Shown piece by piece: positions 63,901-64,000 of a stretch of 64,000 nt of DNA (within the stretch, counting starts at the first letter, position 1; every line of letters begins with the position of its first letter). The stretch is taken from positions 15,612,553 through 15,676,552 of the forward strand of contig NC_072788.1 of NCBI RefSeq assembly GCF_022539595.1. The letters run 5' to 3'. The position numbers were made by a program, and so were the translations under genes. This DNA is from Amphiprion ocellaris. Lineage: Eukaryota > Chordata > Actinopteri > Pomacentridae. The notes under the pieces were generated by a model. The model did not search any database. It was not told the origin of the DNA and was given only the letters and a program-made list of their open reading frames with translations.

Positions 63901-64000
63901 AAGTAAATGGTTACTATTTATTTATATTTTGCTTTCTTTACTTTTTACTCTTATCTCTACTGTTTTGTAACTGCCATTGGTTTGGTTCACGCCTCTCTTG

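Larger units (their letters stand above)
40545..64000 (+). other. rbpj intron 1 (partial, over 23 kb)
   Basis: It starts with GTGAGT and runs off the window. I searched for a KFGERP/LTREAM exon and for other RBPJ blocks and saw none. Within it lie hAT-like short elements (41.6, 43.6, 49.1, 50.8 kb), other dispersed repeats, an A26 and an A19 run and (AC)n at 52.0 kb. The rest is AT-rich sequence without recognised genes (for example 41,940-43,550, 44,910-49,050, 53,340-56,960 and 57,100-59,980). Confidence 0.75.

Overview
The window is vertebrate nuclear DNA, almost certainly from a ray-finned (teleost) fish. It is AT-rich and gene-poor, has very long (GT)n/(CA)n microsatellites, and carries many short non-autonomous DNA transposons of types common in teleosts. 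Three genes are supported by split exons with good splice signals. They are the first two coding exons of man2b2 (minus strand, leaving the window on the left), the whole of smim20 (plus strand, three coding exons) and the first coding exon of rbpj (plus strand, leaving the window on the right). The order smim20 then rbpj in the same orientation matches human 4p15.2. man2b2 is not next to smim20 in human, so that junction differs from mammals.

Layout. 1-606: man2b2 intron 2. 607-966: man2b2 coding exons 2 and 1. 967-1199: a 233-bp head-to-head promoter shared by man2b2 and smim20. 1200-3350: smim20, with transposon remains in its first intron. About 3.4-40.1 kb: a gene desert between smim20 and rbpj. 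It holds two LINE 3' ends, a broken Tc1-type transposase, several hAT- and Tc1-like short elements, long dinucleotide repeats, a 25-base G run beside a pyrimidine-rich tract, and some single-copy stretches that could be enhancers. About 40.1-40.5 kb: a CpG-rich rbpj promoter with two perfect RBPJ (CSL) binding sites and TCTCGCGA-type elements. 40,525-40,544: the 20 coding bases of rbpj exon 1 (MAPVVTG). 40,545-64,000: rbpj intron 1, more than 23 kb, with further hAT-like short elements and one long (AC)n. rbpj exon 2 is not in the window.

How the genes relate. man2b2 (lysosomal N-glycan core mannosidase) and smim20 (inner-membrane COX1 assembly factor, also the precursor of the phoenixin peptides) share one short promoter. 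rbpj encodes the DNA-binding effector of Notch signalling, and its promoter carries sites its own product should bind, so autoregulation is a testable idea. I found no new multi-gene system. The strongest leads are the paired RBPJ sites in the rbpj promoter, the loss of the usual amidation signal after the phoenixin segment of smim20, and the fish man2b2-smim20 bidirectional promoter.
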